DNA of 6,612 bases from Planctomycetota bacterium (lineage in GTDB: Bacteria; Planctomycetota; UBA8108): positions 1-6,612 of the forward strand of contig JAKUSY010000178.1 in NCBI GenBank assembly GCA_022451445.1, in the 5' to 3' direction. The notes below the pieces were generated by a model. It saw nothing but the letters and a program-made list of their open reading frames with translations, did not search any database and was not told the origin of the DNA. The position numbers and the translations under genes were made by a program. Below, piece by piece: positions 6,415-6,612 of the stretch (the first letter of the stretch is position 1; every line of letters starts with the position of its first letter).

Positions 6415-6432
6415 ACAATACGATAATATTGT
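6415..6432. promoter_or_regulatory. Inverted repeat overlapping a -10-like hexamer
   Basis: ACAATA (6415-6420) and TATTGT (6427-6432) form a perfect six-base inverted repeat with a six-base centre. One arm overlaps the TACAAT -10-like hexamer at 6433-6428 on the minus strand. That is a suitable position for a repressor site or a start-site hairpin. It is short, so chance is possible. Confidence 0.3.
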
Positions 6433-6456
6433 ACGCTTCTTCACCCGCAGGTAAAA
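6428..6456 (-). promoter_or_regulatory. Promoter-like element upstream of the basic-tailed membrane protein
   Basis: On the minus strand TTTTAC (6456-6451), a 17-base spacer and TACAAT (6433-6428) form a -35/-10-like pair 109 bases before ATG 6319. The 3' half, GAAGCGTACAAT, is identical to the element at 5402-5391. The gap from 6320 to 6469 otherwise holds only a small dyad (AGGGC/GCCCT at 6355-6366) with no T-run. Confidence 0.35.
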
Positions 6457-6469
6457 CAACCGGCCCGCC

Positions 6470-6612
6470 TTACCAGCTCCCGGAAGCGCCGCCCCCTCCG
6501 GAGAATCCGCCGCTGCTGAAGCCGCCTCCGCCTCCGCCAGATTCCAGGAACCCTTTTCCTTCGGCAACGTCACCGTCGTTGTGATACCGCGGGAGCATCA
6601 GCCGCAGGGCGC
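6470..6612 (-). CDS. C-terminal end of a TPM/YgcG-type or DUF2207-type membrane protein (partial)
   Basis: Forty-six codons are visible from the right edge to the TAA at 6472-6470. The protein ends in a Gly/Ser/Phe-rich tail: six glycines, FSSGGFSGGGG, then ASGSW. A tail of this kind ending in SW is typical of YgcG-like TPM-domain proteins and of DUF2207 membrane proteins, both bacterial envelope proteins of poorly known function. The preceding visible residues (LRLMLPRYHNDGDVAEGKGFLES) do not decide between them. The domain itself lies outside the window, so the family call rests on the tail alone. The downstream gene begins about 150 bases later on the same strand. Confidence 0.6.
   Translation of the reverse strand, partial: ALRLMLPRYHNDGDVAEGKGFLESGGGGGGFSSGGFSGGGGASGSW

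Overview
All recognisable genes in this window lie on the minus strand and are read from the right edge (6612) to the left edge (1). The DNA is GC-rich and the gaps between genes are short. A Tat-exported Gfo/Idh/MocA oxidoreductase, a formylglycine-type sulfatase, a secreted EF-hand/SGNH-like protein and a CXXCH protein occur together. This mix is typical of Planctomycetota, and to a lesser degree of other PVC-group or environmental bacteria that degrade sulfated polysaccharides. The assignment is inferred from gene content; no rRNA or marker gene is present.

Layout in transcription order: (a) 6612-6470, the C-terminal end of a protein with a glycine-rich tail ending in ASGSW, as in TPM/YgcG-type or DUF2207-type membrane proteins; (b) 6319-5423, an unrecognised protein with a signal peptide, about four membrane segments and a very basic Lys/Ala/Gly repeat tail; (c) 5286-3928, a Tat-signal Gfo/Idh/MocA oxidoreductase; (d) 3890-3279, a LURP-one/tubby-C-like protein; (e) 3249-2080, a secreted protein with one EF-hand and an SGNH-hydrolase-like domain; (f) 2048-601, a sulfatase with an intact catalytic core but a signal peptide in a different reading frame; (g) 584-1, the N-terminal part of a secreted c-type heme protein that continues beyond the window.

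Genes (c) to (g) are separated by only about 16-37 bases and probably form one transcription unit. Their likely theme is extracytoplasmic handling of a decorated carbohydrate: oxidoreduction, possible deacylation, desulfation and a heme redox component. The cytoplasmic-looking LURP-one protein (d) is the odd member. The two larger gaps (5287-5422 and 6320-6469) each hold the same 12-base sequence with a TACAAT -10-like hexamer at nearly the same distance from the next start codon, so each may carry a promoter.

The most notable observations are: the sulfatase frame break, which falls exactly on a perfect (GGCG)3 tetranucleotide repeat; the histone-H1-like basic tail on a membrane protein; and the paired promoter-like elements, one of which overlaps a small inverted repeat. 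I found no CRISPR array, tRNA, rRNA, insertion sequence or clear intrinsic terminator. There is no gene-free stretch longer than 300 bases.
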